Positions 63,863-64,000 of a stretch of DNA of 64,000 nucleotides are shown one piece after another. Position 1 is the first letter of the stretch. Each line of letters begins with the position of its first letter. The notes below the pieces were generated by a model. That model was given only the letters and a program-made list of their open reading frames with translations, had not been told where the DNA came from and did not search any database. The stretch spans positions 59,559-123,558 of the forward strand of contig CADCGD010000011.1 in assembly GCA_902800925.1 (NCBI GenBank). The letters run 5' to 3'. Both the position numbers and the translations under genes were made by a program. This stretch comes from an uncultured Bacteroidales bacterium. Its GTDB lineage: Bacteria; Bacteroidota; Bacteroidia; Bacteroidales; Bacteroidaceae.

Positions 63863-64000
63863 CAATGTCGATAAGAGATTAGCGAATGTTTTATCGCAAA
63901 TAGAGTGTTTCATACTCTAAAGTCATAACAAGAGATTTTTAATGGTTAAGGTTTATGGTTGATTAATTTAGTTTTTACAAGGAAAAGCCTCGCTGTGAAG

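Overview
The window looks like chromosomal DNA of a Prevotellaceae-type member of the Bacteroidales. Promoters follow the Bacteroidetes pattern TTTG-N19/20-TAnnTTTG. Two secreted proteins end in type IX secretion-like tails. The family content is typical of the group: SusA-like GH13 enzyme, DUF4922-SpoIID fusion, LptE-family lipoprotein, DUF3078, DUF4890, DUF4923, CarboxypepD_reg outer-membrane barrel, TrpB2. There is no rRNA, CRISPR array, prophage or complete insertion sequence. The species cannot be fixed from sequence alone.

Layout. 1-7.4 kb: end of a LytTR regulator, an outer-membrane barrel, and three genes for exported enzymes (M6 peptidase, EndA-type nuclease, GH13 amylase), with a 420-bp transposase-less inverted-repeat element between the first two. 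7.5-9.05 kb: frr-rsgA. 9.2-18.9 kb: an operon of four large PAS sensor kinases. 19-24.5 kb (minus strand): rlmN, pdxA, a sigma-54 activator, lptE, a TPR-like gene, secG, tRNA-His. 24.6-30.3 kb: a glycosyltransferase/DUF4922/SpoIID fusion protein, an AmpG-like permease and a lipoprotein. 30.3-37.6 kb: cysE, then a six-gene TolC-MacA-MacB efflux operon that ends with its own LytS/LytTR pair. 37.8-44.5 kb: Tat-exported Fe-S aldo/keto reductase, IMPACT-family protein, DUF1015, DUF1846, YidC. 44.6-51.9 kb: DUF3078 barrel, DUF1573, ribH, a TPR protein, recF, DUF4923, DUF721, and a TM2/DUF2752/DUF4870-like/M48 membrane cluster. 51.9-64 kb: GH3 beta-glucosidase, DUF4890 protein, aroB, a large outer-membrane barrel, TrpB2, a sodium:solute symporter and a membrane HATPase-AraC regulator.

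Two patterns stand out. First, the kinase operon is an A-B-A'-B' array. The two B-type kinases keep the phosphoacceptor histidine (THEIRTPLN). Both A-type kinases have tyrosine there (SYEIRTPL), and no response regulator is nearby. Second, degenerate short tandem repeats, mostly 7 bp per unit with some of 8, 9, 15 or 21 bp, fill many gene junctions. They also lie in frame inside housekeeping genes (rsgA, rlmN, recF, aroB twice, bglX, the sigma-54 activator, a symporter, the TPR-like gene), where they encode peptides such as SPLTSHLSPL at places I judge to be loops. A short module with core CGCTAGTGAA recurs just after three stop codons. Together these suggest an active repeat-spreading process in this genome.

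The kinases, the efflux-linked two-component pair, the sigma-54 activator and the HATPase-AraC protein make the region rich in envelope sensing. Many of the other genes (YidC, SecG, LptE, SpoIID/AmpG, outer-membrane barrels, efflux pump) build or maintain that envelope. The N-termini of the fragment at 1-149 and of whatever starts after 63862 lie outside the window.
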